The position numbers and the translations under genes are program-made. From Arachis hypogaea (Eukaryota; Streptophyta; Magnoliopsida; Fabales; Fabaceae): a stretch of DNA of 64,000 nucleotides. Location of the stretch: positions 131,305,132-131,369,131 of the forward strand of contig NC_092038.1 of NCBI RefSeq assembly GCF_003086295.3, in the 5' to 3' direction. The first letter of the stretch is position 1. Each line of letters opens with the position of its first letter. Below are positions 44,702-57,800 of the stretch, one piece after another. A model generated the notes under the pieces. The model did no database searches and was not told the origin of the DNA. It worked only from the letters and a program-made list of their open reading frames with translations.

Positions 44702-47700
44702 TTTTTTTTGGTGACTGAAATAAATTAAACAAAGAAAAACAAAACAAACAAAACAAGGAACTTCTTAAATAGAGGGACAGTCCCGTTTAAGACTACTCTT
44801 AAACTCTTCCCAAGGTGAAAGAAGCTCCACATGCGAAAGTTGTAACTTCATCACCATCTTTGCCATAGTATCTGCCACCGTGTTTGAATCTCTCATAATC
44901 AAACGGAAGTCAACACGCCAATTCCAATGCATGATAACTCTTATTTTAAGCACCAATGGATCAATAAACCCAAAACCATCTTGAGTAAGAAGATTAAATG
45001 CTTCCACACAATCCGTCTCACAAATAACATCTCGTTGACCCACATCCCAAACTAAGAGATATCCTCTCCAAATAGCAAATAATTCTCCTTGAAGAATACT
45101 ATTACTCTCAATCATTCCCAAACACCCCCTTTGCCAACTCCCATTACAATCTCTAATAACACAAGCAAAACCAACACTATCACCCGAACCAAAATAACTA
45201 GCATCACAATTAATCTTAAAAGTACCAATGGATGGGGGATTCCAAAAACCATTTAGAGTAGAAGGAAGGGACATACGTTGTAATTCAAAAATATTCCTAA
45301 GCTCCTTTTCTGAAGTTAATGCCAGACAAATCACTTTTTCCAGAAGCCAAGTTTCATGGGGATTAAATATGTCATTATTCCTTACTCGCCATATCCACCA
45401 AAGTCCCGAAAAGAACTTGAACGGATGCTCTCTGCTATGATACAAGAACCAGTTCTTCAAATCCAAAGGATGACAAGAAATATCCAACCTATGCCAGACA
45501 AGCTGAGCTTTTGGACAATCCCGAATACAATGTAAAACCGATTCCTGGCTAGAAAGACATCTTGGACACCTATCCGATGACGACATCCCTCTTCTAAAGC
45601 GAAAACTTGCGGTAGGAAGAGCCTCCCTAAGACACAACCAAGCCAAAAACTTATGCTTTTCCGGAACAAGCTGACGCCAAAGCCAAAGCCAATTCTCCCG
45701 CTCCTCCCAACCAAATAGTTGCTTACACAACCACAAGAAACCATTGTGTGAGTTATAGACTTTGGCAGCAGACCCACTCCAATACCAACCCACTTCCGGA
45801 CCTGCTTGTTCATCTGGATTGTAAGAGAGAATATTACCTTTCAGATTTTGAGATAAAGGAGAATAAAGAGTATCAAAATGCCACCTACCAACCGACCAAA
45901 TATCTTGTATCCAGAGATTCGAATCAGAAATGTGAACATAATCCATCTCATTAGATAACCGTCCTTCTCTCCTCCAACTAGAAAACAAAAAATTCTGGTT
46001 CAAATCTCCAATACACCAAGCAAACCCATCCTTCAACACTTTCCAAGCCTTGCAAAGACACCTCCAAATGGGAGAGTCCTTGTTCTTAGGATAACTAAAA
46101 CAGTCATATAGAGATGATCGGTACTTGGCATCTAACAATTGGATCCATAGCTTGTTTGGCTGCTGGAAAAAAGTCCAAACTAGCTTCCCAAGAAGAGCAA
46201 TATTTACACAATAAGGATCTCTAATCCCCAAACCTCCATATTTTTTTGGAGTAACTAGTACCTTCCAACTAACAAGATTCAATCATCTTCCATCAACTTG
46301 TCATTTCCAAAGAAAATTCCTCATCATAGACTCCAATTTACTAATGATTCCTTTGGGAAAAATAGAGACCTGCATCTAGTACGTGGGAATAGCGGCGGCA
46401 ACAGAATTAACCAAGCAGAGTCTACCAGCCCGATTGAGTAAACTCCCTTTCCAGCTTGCTAGCCTACTCCGAACCTTATCCAGGACACCATTGAAAGCTG
46501 AACGAGTCACCCTAGAATGGCTAAGGGTAACTCCAAGATACTTGCCCAAGTCCTGGACAAATCTGATAGAGGATACCCTGGTGAAAATCTCTTTCCTTGT
46601 TGCAGAGACATTCTTAGAGCAAAACGCTTTAGACTTCTCCACATTAATCTTCATCCCAGATGCTTTGCAAAAAGTCTCTAAAACCAACATCACATTTTGC
46701 ACTTGTCTCTTTGTAGCTTTACAGAATAGAAGCAAGTCATCCGCAAACATTAAGTGGGATATTCTTGGTCCCCCTCTAGAAATAGCAACCGTCTCCCACA
46801 AGCCCAAATCAACCTGATGACTAATAAAGCATGCCAATCGCTCCATACACAACACAAAAAGATAGGGTGACATAGGGTCTCCTTGTCTAAGACCTCGACT
46901 AAGAGTAAAGCCATTCAGACGACTCCCATTCCAAAGAATAGATAAAGAAGAAGCAGTGACACAATTCATAATCAAATTAAGTGTAGGAATAGGAAAACCA
47001 AAACTCTTAAGGGTATGAGCTAAAAACCTCCAGTCAACTCTGTCATAAGCCTTCTCCAGATCAATCTTAAATGCCAGTGTGCCTTTCTTTGATTTAGTCT
47101 TCTTCATAAAGTGGAGGACTTCTTGAGCAATAATGATGTTGTCAGGAGTTCCTCGTCCCGGAATAAATCCTCCTTGAAGCGGGCCAACAATATCCGCAAG
47201 ATGAGGACGAAGCCTATTAACAAGGACCTTCGTGATGATCTTGTAAACTACATTGCAGAGACTAATCAGCCTGAAATCTTTCATAGATACCGGTGATTCA
47301 ACCTTTGGAATGAGAACCAGTAAAGTCTCCAACATTCTCGGATCAAGAGTAACACCGGAGAATGCCTGCTTAACCATCTTCCAAACATCAAGACCAATGA
47401 TCTCCCAATATTCTTTGAAGAAGAAAGCTTGAAATCCATCAGGACCCGGAGCTTTAAAAGAGTTCATGTGAAAAACAGCTGTTCTGACTTCCTCCATAGT
47501 AACTGGTGTCGTAAGATTATTGCAAACTTCCTCATTTAGAGAAGGAAGATGCACATCACCAAGGCAACCCAAATCAATATCATCCAAATGACAGAATAAG
47601 CTTTTATAGAAAGACTCTGCTTCTTGACTCAGAACCTCTGGATCAGTTTCCCACACTCCATCCTTAAGAAAAAGGCCATGAATCTTATTATACTTCCTTC

Positions 47701-48226
47701 GCGCAAGAGTTTGAATATGAAAGAATCTTGTATTCCTATCCCCGAACCTAACCCACTGCTCTCTGGACTTTTGAAACCATAGGAGCTCTTCTTACACTAG
47801 AGTATTATTATAATCATCAAGCAACTGTTGCTCTTTCTGACGCAAATAAATACTATCCACCACTTCCAAACGCTTTTGTAAATAATTAATCTGCTTCTCT
47901 AATTCACATTTCTTAACAAAAATGTTACCAAATACCTTCGAGTTAAACTCTAGTGAATTCTTCTGTACTTCCGAAAGCTTGCCATGAATCCCTCTATTAC
48001 CAGACCACCATGACTGGTTCACAATATCCCTATACCCAGGATGAGTAGTCCAAGCAGTAACAAATCGGAAAGGTCGATTCCCTTTAGGCTGAGGACGACC
48101 CTTACAACGCATCAGAATAGGGCAATGATCAGACTGAAGCCTATTTAAAACTTCTGCATAAGCCTCTGGAAAGATAGATAACCAACTACTATTTATACAG
48201 ACTCGATCAAGCTTTTTTGCCACGTC
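44702..48226 (-). mobile_element. LINE with RNase H domain, 5'-truncated, relatively young
   Basis: On the minus strand the element begins abruptly inside the endonuclease domain at about 48226 and ends after the stop at 44765 with a short 3' untranslated region (TTTATTTCAGTCACC) and an A run at about 44702-44709. ORF1 and most of the endonuclease are missing, the usual result of incomplete reverse transcription. No clear target-site duplication; only GTATTTTT is shared by both flanks. Confidence 0.85.
44765..48223 (-). pseudogene. LINE ORF2: endonuclease C-terminus, reverse transcriptase, zf-RVT, RNase H
   Basis: A single reading frame of about 1,150 codons with only four in-frame stops: TAA at 47792-47794, TAG at 46376-46378, and TGA at 46301-46303 and 46283-46285. 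No frameshift. Order: endonuclease end (KKLDRVCINSSWLS, SDHCPILM), reverse transcriptase (FKIDLEKAYDRVDWRF; SRGLRQGDPMSPYLFVLC; MFADDLLLFCKATK), zf-RVT (VPEKHKFLAWLCLREALPT; CPRCLSSQESVLHCIRDC) and RNase H (INCDASYFG; LQGELFAIWRG; ICETDCVEAFN; RDSNTVADTMAK) with all acidic catalytic residues present. Ends RDCPSI. The stops rule out a full protein from this copy. Confidence 0.88.
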
Positions 48227-48303
48227 AACATAATTTTAGTGAAAATAAAAATACTTTTAGTGAAAATAAAAATAAATTAATTAATTTACAAATCACATTT
48301 TTG

Positions 48304-48954
48304 TATGGGTGGTAAGTAGAGAAATTCGTCCCGCCCTGCCCCGTCTATAGTGAAGCAGTCATAAAATTTCACCTACCTTGTCTAAGTATAGGTTGGTGGG
48401 CTAAGTCCACTAAATCTCCTATTTTTTTACCATGAACTATTAAATAATATATAATTTTACAATTATTTTAATAAATTTATCATTTCTAAAAATATAAAAA
48501 ATTATAATTTTTATATTTATAAATATTAAGTCTTTATAATTATAAATATTTAATAAACATAATTATAAACCAAGTTTTCATCCAAACCATAATTATAAAT
48601 ATTGTCTCAAAAGCAAAATAAACATAATCCAAAACATAATTATAAATATTGTTTCCAAAATAAAATAAACATAATCTAAAATATTCAATTTTCATGTTCA
48701 TTCTCTTGTAAGTTAGGTTGGAAGAAGTTGGGTTTTGGCAAAAAAAATTATAAAAATATTCTCTTGCCAAGAAACACTAAACCCGACAGAAAAGACAATC
48801 CCATCCCACCAAAGTCTACCAAAATCCGCAGTTTAAGCGATATAGATTAGACGAATTTTTGCTATTTGACGACCCCAATTTTTCGGTCTAATCCATCTTT
48901 TTTAGCAGACTACACAAACTAGACCGGTGAATTTAAGCCCGTTTGTCACCTCTA
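48304..48954. mobile_element. hAT-like non-autonomous element, copy 2
   Basis: Left end TATGGGTGGTAAGTAGAG, right end CCCGTTTGTCACCTCTA (inverse of the left end of copy 1 at 34574). GC-richer subterminal parts (CCCGCCCTGCCCCGTC; GACCGGTGAATTTAAGCC) with an AT-rich centre, as in copy 1. It starts 78 bp from the 5' truncation point of the neighbouring LINE. Confidence 0.6.
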
Positions 48955-51900
48955 CATTTCCGGATAGATCAATCAAACCTGTAACTTGTTACAAAGTGAT
49001 GAGCTAACTTGTTTTTATTTGGCCGCGACCAATAAGCTAATTTCCAACCACATGATAAAAAGTCAAAAACTAAAGCCTTGCAGCACTGCACCCACTTAAT
49101 AAAAACGAATCGTCGTCACTTCCAAAGGCTAAACTAAACTGAGACCGAACTTCCTCTTAGTTTGTCCTAACTTGCCTGAAAATGGCAGATGCCCAAGTAC
49201 CAATCAAGATGCCTAACATTAACAATAGAGATGACATGTCACATGTAAATACGTGAAGTAGTGTTGCGTTAATTAGTTCATGATTGCATTCCTAACTTGC
49301 AAAATAACAATAATGGAGGATCATATTGGCACTTATAGTAACACCAACACTCCCAAATCTATTGCCAATAATCAATTGCCAAACACTTCGAATTCCATAA
49401 GATTACATTTCTTAAATGGCCTCGAATAAGCGTACACATATACAAGGTTGACATGACCTAAATGGAATACACCAATGCAAACCAATCTAGATAACAATGT
49501 TCCTTTTTCTTTATTCTAAACCCACGTACCATTAAATTGACGTTCATCATCAAGTTGGCAAATTACAATAATAACACACACGCACATTGTCATTATCTAG
49601 TTGCAAATGATTCTCTACTAAAAAAGTTATTCTAAACTTTTAAAAGCAGTAGTTTGTCAAAGCTTTATTAAATAAATAAACCATGGTTAAACATACTCGC
49701 ATTTACTAAAGAAAAGACTTATGTCATCATGTTTTTATTGAATATTGATTAACATGTTGCAAAAGAACATAGTTGTTGAATTTTGTTTTAAAACACAATA
49801 AAGTGAATCGTAAAAAAAAGAAACATGGGACAAAAAGCAAATTTTAATTTTTTTTAATTATTTTAGATATTACCATCAATAACTAAAAAAATCAATACAA
49901 CACTATAATATTACTCCTTGTAGTTTTTTATTGAAGATGCAATAATATTCGCAATATCCAATATCTTATTGTAAAATATTTTTTAATTTTTTAATCAAAT
50001 ATTTTAAATAAATGAAATAATAGATGACAAATTCATCAACCATTTTTTGCAATTTTTTTTTCATTGTCACTGTCATCCAACTCTCAGAATGTTTCTTTAT
50101 CATGCCTGAAAAAGTCCAAAAACTCCCAGCATCGCAAGCCCAAGTACACCACGTTTGTCAAAAATACTCACAGACAACAAACAATTCATGAATATTTTTA
50201 ACATTTTTAATTACTACATAGTACACATAAATTGTCATTAGGATCAATAACACTCAATGTGCTCACCCTCTTTTTAGTATTAGCTCTATTAACTAATACA
50301 AATCAAATTTTCGGCTCAAGATGAAACAGCTCTTTTTAAATAATTTTAGTAAAACTATAACTTTATATATCTTCTGATACCATTTATGCCTATAAAACCT
50401 ACACAAAAATTAATAATAAACATCCATTCATTTTTTTATCTAACTTTTACGCAACTGAATCTTCTCTTTCTTATGTCAATTTGACTAATTATAAGACACA
50501 ATAAAATTGACTAAACAATTCTGATTTTCATTAGTTTGTCAAAGCTTTATAAAATAAATAAAGCACGGATAAACATACTCGCATTTACTAAAAAAATTGG
50601 CTTGTCTCATCATGTATTTATTGAATATTAATGTAACATTTTGCAAAAGCCATAATTATTGAATATCTTACATCAAATAAAGATTCGAGTTTTCAATTTA
50701 ACAACTAGATAATAAATATTCAACTATAACTAATAATATATTAAAATTAATATTATCTCACAAAAATATATCATATTTTACTGAAAAATGAACATTCTCG
50801 ATATATCTATTGCTCACATTATTTAATATTTTCATTGTCTATCTATATTTTTCTTTTTAGTTTTCCTTTTAGTAATTAAGCTAGAAAGAGGAGAAATTAG
50901 GAGGTAAAACATCTAGAAATCTTTGTTTGGTGTTTACCAGCTATCTGAACATGATATATGCGAGTATTATGATATTGAGAGATGCTGGTAGCCAATCCCT
51001 ATGCATATATATACACCATGGTATGGCATGTGGAATGATAAACATAACATGAACAGAGTCACTATGCTTAAGAAGATTGACAACTTGAAATTCTGCTACA
51101 GCATACTGTCTTTTACAATTATGATGATGATGATAATATATAGGATGATATAAGATAGGATATAATAAGTACATCTATCTATTTATATACATGAGTACAG
51201 AAGTTAGTTATAACAGAAAGACAAACCTTGAGTTGAATTAATTTGCTGCTGCAACAGATAATTCTAGTTAGTGAATAACATAATTATTCCTTTACTAAAG
51301 CTTCTTGATTTTTTTTTTTATCATTGTTGTATACTCTAACAAACTAGCATGTATATTTACATTATTATTAAAATATTTGATTGATAAATCATTGGTGTAA
51401 ACTGATCTATATATACTTATACTATTAAATTTGATTTTCTTTTAAAAAAATAGTATATATTTACAATGGATCAAAATTTATTAATCATTATGTAATTTGA
51501 TCCTTCTTAGGCAAGTCTACATCAGCCACAAAATCATCAACCTTCTATAATTTTTATCAGACAATTGTATAATTGTAAATATAGCAAATATCCTTTTTTT
51601 TTGTTAAGAAATAAAAATAGAGAAATTCTATGCTGTTTTTTGTTTTGGTATTTAAATTATCCAAATTAATTTTTAAAGTAAAAAAATATTTAAAATGTAT
51701 TAAATATTAATTAGGTATATATTTTAATAAATTAGCCCCATTTTGTAAAGCACCCTAACAATCACCAAAATATTAAATATCAGTTGAAACTCGGATGCTT
51801 CCAGAATCGTGAGGTGGCATCAACAATGTAGAAAAAGCCCACGACAAACTAAAGGGCCCAATCGACTATATGAATTTGAATTTCAGATCCAATGGGCTCA

Positions 51901-52444
51901 GAACAAGTTTCTCAATGTTCGCGTCAAAGGGCCGCTACTCTACTCTTTTTCAAAACCGCACAAGCCGGGGGCGTTCGTTCTTTGTTCTTTTATCGTCCTC
52001 AGATTTGTTAAGGGTTTGTTTGGATACAAGTCTCTTGGTAATTTTAAATTTGGTGGTGTTATCATCATCATATTTTAATGCCAGCTTAACGCATTAAAGG
52101 AAAATGAAACATTACGCGAGATTTTATTTTGGGTGAGTAGGGTAAATTTGATTAAGAGGTTATTAATGCTTTTTATTTTCTAAAGCGTGTAATACTTTAT
52201 ATTTGATAGATAAAAAATTTAAAAGAATATTCTTAAAAAACACCTATTATAATTATAATTTTAGAGTATTTATATATTTTAGTCCCCACAAAATTTCGGA
52301 TCAAATACTTTATTCTCTAACTAAAATTAATTCTCCATTAGTTCTTAACAATTATCTTTGTCAGTCACTTAAGTACTTTGCTCCGTCAATTCTAACGGAA
52401 TACAAAATAGTTCCTGACAATTTTAATAGGGGATAAAATAATCC
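48955..52444. other. Intergenic, no gene recognised
   Basis: About 3.5 kb with no recognisable protein similarity. A phrase around AGTTTGTCAAAGCTTTATWAAATAAATAAA, followed by ACATACTCGCATTTACTAAA, occurs near 49650-49720 and again near 50530-50595, suggesting an old duplication. A short ATG-rich triplet run (ATGATGATGATGAT) is near 51121. No foldback or terminal repeats found. Confidence 0.5.
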
Positions 52445-53247
52445 ATGACCCCTTCTGTTCAGAAACGATACCATTTTCTTTCAATTTCTATTATATCTCG
52501 CATAATCCTAACATTCATACTCTCTCTTTTTTTCACCTTCACAATCTTCTTCTCCATCTTTTCCTTCCTCCTCTTTAACTCCAAGATCAAACCATGGCAT
52601 AACTGCCATACGTATCGCACCTACCTCAATATGTCATGAACCACACACTTCCCAAATCTCTGTGACTGGTATACTCACGTCTTCCGCACTTCACCCACCA
52701 GAAGTATCCACCTCCACGTTTTCGATAACAGCATCACCTCCAATCCCGACAACGTCCACCACATCCTCAAGACCAAGTTACACAACTATCTCAAGGGCAC
52801 ATTTTTCTTCACTTTCCGGCAAGTAATATAGATTGTTGGATATTAGAACATCGTGAGAAGATTTTTTTCGACATCATATGCAAATTCTCATTTGAAATAG
52901 ATCTCGAGTGCTTTATTCCTTCTTTCCCGGAGTCCAAGTTAATAGACAGTTTCGACCTCGCATCTAAGCTATCAGTACAGCAAGTAATGTCGTCGTCGTT
53001 GCTCATATGGAAACTGAAGCGATTACTGAACATTGGTTCGGATAACAAGTTTAAAGAAGCAATTAGAGTGGTGGACAATGTGACAATGGAGATGACAAGG
53101 AAGAAGAGGAGGGAGATGGCGGCAACGACAACCAATCTTAACAAATCGAACTTACTGTCTAAATTCATGGGATCCATCGAAGAGAACAAGTACTTGAAAG
53201 ATATAGTCATTAGTTTCCTAAGTATGAATTGGTTGAGAACAAATTGA
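52445..53247 (+). pseudogene. Cytochrome P450 CYP94-like pseudogene (N-terminal half only)
   Basis: CYP94 enzymes hydroxylate fatty acids or jasmonoyl-isoleucine in the endoplasmic reticulum. The first part (frame 2 from 52445) has the N-terminal membrane anchor (FFTFTIFFSIFSFLLFNSKI), then KPWHNCHTYRTYLNMS, an in-frame TGA at 52637-52639, [36 protein letters not shown] and KGTFF, ending at a stop near 52829. The second part, in frame 1, has [40 protein letters not shown] and [10 protein letters not shown], then [19 protein letters not shown]. Between the parts several dozen residues of the family are missing. After VISFL, where the oxygen-binding I helix should begin, similarity stops; I helix, ExxR and the heme-binding cysteine loop are absent. 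No function expected. Confidence 0.85.
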
Positions 53248-54261
53248 GGATTTTAACATTGAAGTTGTAGAATGTGCATTGTATAGCTTGAATTTGCAGT
53301 GTTAAATTGTTAGAATTATGCGAGATATGATGAAATTAATTGTTAAAAAATCAATCGAATAATTAATTTTAATTAAAAACTAAAATATCTGATCTAAAAT
53401 TATTTAAAGACTAAAATAAATAAATACTCATAATTTTATTATTACAACTTATATGATTATACTTATTGAGACAATTTTATTTTATTATCAATTTATAATT
53501 ATAAAGATGGCTAGCAAAATAGTGAAATTACATCCACAAGCTTCCTTGGTGGAACACGTGTTTTCAATGTAATTACATTCCTGCCCTACATATACATCGT
53601 TATTTACAACTTCTGTCCTTTTTTATCTTTCTTTTAACCTATTTGAAGCTGAAAAGTTGAGGAAACTACTTATCTCTCAAACTCTCTCTCCTGCAATGTT
53701 GTGATCTGTTTCAAGGTCCCTATTTATCTGGTGTAAAGTTCTCAGGGGAGTCGTTTGTCCAGTGGATTGAAGGGAGTGAATCGAGCAGCAATCCCAAAAC
53801 CAGCATTTAGCTGGAGAAAGTGAAAATACTAGCTTTTTGATAGGATGATTGCGCGCCTTCAGATTGATTTAAAAAATTTTCAATTTTCCATTCAAATTCT
53901 AAAACTGTTCTACACTCAAACCCTCTCTTTCACTTGAAAGAAGATATTGCAGCAATCCCAATTAAATTTTCCGCCCAAATTTGATTTTAAAGGAAGTGGT
54001 TGTACAGTTGATTGAGCGGGAATTTTTCCGCTCAAATTTGGCCCAATAAAACAAATTTCCTAATTCATCTATCTCCTCATGCTCCCATTCACTCTCATAA
54101 CTACCCTCTTTTTTCCGAACCCCCCTGACATTCTAAAACTCTCATTCTCATCCTCTGAAATCTTTTTCCGTTGAAAATCTTGAGAGGGAAAACAGGAGAT
54201 TGCGTTCCCAATAAGAAGAAGGTGTGTCGCCGGCGATTCTCTCTCATCCGTTGCTGCCGGA

Positions 54262-54505
54262 ATGTCTCAGACGGTGTCGATCCCCCGTGACAACACCTCC
54301 ACAGATGACATCACCAAAAACGCCCAAGCATCGTCGAATGGGGTGGCTGCCGCTGCTACGAGGCTGAGGATCTTCATTAAGTTTTACTCAATGTATGGGC
54401 ACGTGGAAGGCCTAGCAAGGAGGCTGAAGAAGGGCGTGGACGGCGTTGAGGGAGTGGAAGTGGTTCTCTACAGGGTGCTGGAGTTGCTCCCGGCAGAGAT
54501 TCAGA
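54262..54505 (+). pseudogene. Orphan first exon of an FQR1/WrbA-type NAD(P)H:quinone reductase
   Basis: Flavodoxin-fold quinone reductases of this family use FMN to reduce quinones by two electrons. The exon starts MSQTVSIPRDN, has a disordered N-terminal extension as in the FQR1-like plasma-membrane forms, then LRIFIKFYSMYGHVEGLARR with the FMN phosphate-binding SMYGH loop, and GVEVVLYRVLELLPAEIQ. A plausible donor GTATGG follows at 54506. The remaining exons (family GFPTRFG and STGTQGGG blocks) were not found anywhere in 54.5-62 kb. A leader of several hundred bp with CT-rich patches precedes the ATG. Either a gene broken after exon 1 or one with a very diverged or distant remainder; I favour a truncated copy. 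Confidence 0.7.
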
Positions 54506-54879
54506 GTATGGATACCATTTTTATAGTTTATTTTTTTTAATTAAAAGTTGAAATCAAGATGATGCAATTGTTTAATTTTTTAATTTAATGATTCCATACA
54601 AAAGAAGATTTGCCATTAGTCCAGCTTAGTTCATGACTTCATTCTCCATATGCCAATGAAATGGAGTAATTTGTCAGTGTTGAATTGTTTAACGAGTATA
54701 TGATAATCCATGCTTCAGTAAAAACATTAAAGAAGATGAAGTTTGTGTTGCTGCTGAAACCTGAGGTTATTTTGTTGGAGAAATATTTTTTTTGTGGTGG
54801 TGTTGTGTATTCATTGTGTCATCTTTGCTTAGCATTTACCTGCAATTTAATGATACCTGCTTGCTTTATGATCAGTTGG

Positions 54880-57800
54880 CGGGAATGAAGGGGAGTTTGA
54901 TGGATGGAAGTGGTCGAGGCCTAATGGAGGGCATGGAAGACTAACATCAGCACTGAAGACATAAAAGATTTAAACAAAAGGTATTGCCTAAATAAAACTA
55001 TATTTTATTTTTTTTAAAATATTTTATACAAAACACTTTCCTTATGGGTGTTAATCATAGTCCAAAATGGATTGAGTTGAATTTGTCATTTTCCTGTGAA
55101 TGTTATGGATTGAGTTCTACTAATATTTGGAGCAAAATTTACATAAAATTTTGTAGGTTACAGATTATGATTGGTTAAAAAAATATATGCATGTGCTTTT
55201 ATTAAAACTTGGCCCAAATTTGGTTTTGTTTATGGGTGTTAATTTTATTTTCAAAGTGTTTTATACAGCTTCATGTACTGATTGATTATCCATATTATAT
55301 CCAATATATACTCACAATTTGTGGACATTCCTGAATTATTTAATACTGTATAATTTTCACTTGGATTTTTAGATGTTCCTATTAAGACATTAAAGATATA
55401 TGGGGCCGAGCCGCCGAGCAACCCTACCTATGCATTAGAAGAACCAATTGTTTCAGTTGGTGACAATGAGATTCATGCCTGTATTTATATGTGATCTTAT
55501 ATTAACGACTATTACTCTAAAGGGCCTCAACGGTTTTTATGTTGATGAAGATTGGTAATGGGTTGTTTAATTAAACTTAAATGATGATCAGTTATTTTTT
55601 TTTGTTTTATTGACTAATTATATTTTTCTTTCCTTTTTTAACTGTAATAAATGTTTGATATCTACATTTTAAAGCAAATGTTGCTGCCTCTCATACTTTA
55701 CCACGTGTTTTGCAGATTTTTCATGTTTAGTGGACAGAGTGATGGAAAAGAATGACGTTTCTTTGGTTTCATCCGGTGATAAATTAAGTTACTATATTGA
55801 GTGATTAGAGGTAAGTGTAATGGCGTCTGTTGCATAGATTTTTTGAGTTTTTATATATTTGCATGTGTTATGCTCCCTTTTTTCTTTTAAAGAAAATCTA
55901 ACTTTTTACTGATTACTTTTCTACTGCTTATTGAAGGAGCTCGAGTCTTTTGCAGGTAGACAAGATAGAATCATTTACAACGAAAAGCACATTGACAATT
56001 TTGGTATTGTTCACCCAAAGGTATAGGTGATTTCCTGAAATTTCGTTATCTTGATTGTAATACCTCTCCTGTTTTTTATGCAATTTTATATCATTGCCAA
56101 CGTGATTGATTTCTTACACACTTTACCACTATGCTCACGTTAGAGGATTACCAAATTCATGTTATAGTATTAATTACCCAAGTGTGTGTTTGTCTGAGTA
56201 ACATTTACTTACTACATATGATTTTTTGTGGCCAAGTTTAGCCATTTCCCTCTATCATTTTTTTATATTTTTTTTATTTTTAATTTAAAATCATTTTATT
56301 GTGTTGTGATGACTCTAATTCTTTTATTACTTATTAGTTCTTCTCACACCTGCTTAGTATTTTTTCTTCTTTCTTTTGCTTAGTGTTTTATTTTTATTTT
56401 TTTAATATATAAACTGGATGCGCATGAAAAGCTATGTTGGTATATAATTGTTTTACGTATAAAAGAAATTTTATTTTACTCTGTGTTACACAAGATAAAT
56501 GAGGTGAAACCGAGTTTAAAAGAGCAGAATCATATTATTCGCAAAAGGTTCAGTTACCATCTCATCTAAATTATGTTATTATATAAGACTATAAGTAAAG
56601 AATCGTCTTTAGTTCAAGAAATGGTCCCTCAATTTGGATATAGTAAGCTATTTAGAATATGCAAACTTTTATAAACACGAGATTGGACAAATTTAAAATA
56701 TTAGTCTAAAGATCAATTTTGTCATGTTGATTTTGCACTTTGCTAAAGTGTATGCATTCTTTCTTTTTCCTCCTAATGTTTTCATTCATTTGCAACAAAA
56801 GAACCTTTCTACTTTCTTATGCTATATTAGTCTTTCTTTGTTATCTTTAACATTAGTGGGCTTTGTGTTTCAACATTAGTGTTGTCTTCTTTTTCTTTTT
56901 CCCTCAAGTTTTTAATTTTTTTTGTTGTTGATTTTGTTTTGCTGTTTTTTATTTCAGGCATATATGAATGAGTTGTCATAGATGTCACCCCTATTTTTTA
57001 GAGCAAGAATTAGTTCATAGAATACAAAGTGTGTCATACCTTTAAGGTATATATTTCTTTTTATTTTTTTTTGAAGTGTTTTTTTTGTTGGTTCTGTGAA
57101 TATGATGTTTCATGAACATAAATAAGTAATCCTGATTCATATCTTTGATCTGAGTCTTATTGCCCTGTATAATGGAGAGTCGCAAAGAAAAATTACACAA
57201 TTTGGTTTTGCAGAGCAAGATTAATGAAACAAAGGATGTTATGAAGCGTAAAGCTTATGAGATTGATAATAATAATGTGGTAGGGTGGAGGTTTTTCGTT
57301 TTCATTTTGTTCTCTTAAGTAAATAAATAAATTATTTATTTAAATTTTGGAGGTGCATGTCATTTAACTAAATACTCTCCATGTACTCTAACTAAGTAGC
57401 CTTACTTCTTTTTTATGTTCTAAAATAATTAACATCAATCACACTCATGGATCATCATTCTAATAGATATAACAACTTGGAATTTCACTGGTGAAATCCT
57501 GAAAGAGCAGCAAGAAACTGCTGTATAGATAGTGTTTGTTGATAGTCCATATAATTTAGGAAACCATCTTAATTCAATGAATTTAGTTAATCTAGGTTTG
57601 GTAGTAAACTAGCAAGTGATTCACTCCTAACTTCCAGCAAACTAATGAGAGGTGCACCAACATAGCTTGATAGCAAAAATGATTTTGAAAGTGGTTGTAA
57701 TATGATGTCATATATTTCTTGGCTTCTGTTATACATGTATTCACTTTTTATTTGAAAAAGTTAGGTTTGCTCCATGTCCATAATAGATGTTATTGTTACT

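Noticed and set aside
44702..48240. Target-site duplication for the second LINE
   Set aside because: Only GTATTTTT matches in AT-rich flanks; the 5' flank also has its own local repeat (TTTTAGTGAAAATAAAAATA twice), so the match is not convincing.
50930..51240. Possible microRNA precursor near GAGAGATGCTGGTAGCC
   Set aside because: Looks faintly like a miRNA star sequence but no complementary arm was found within 300 bp.
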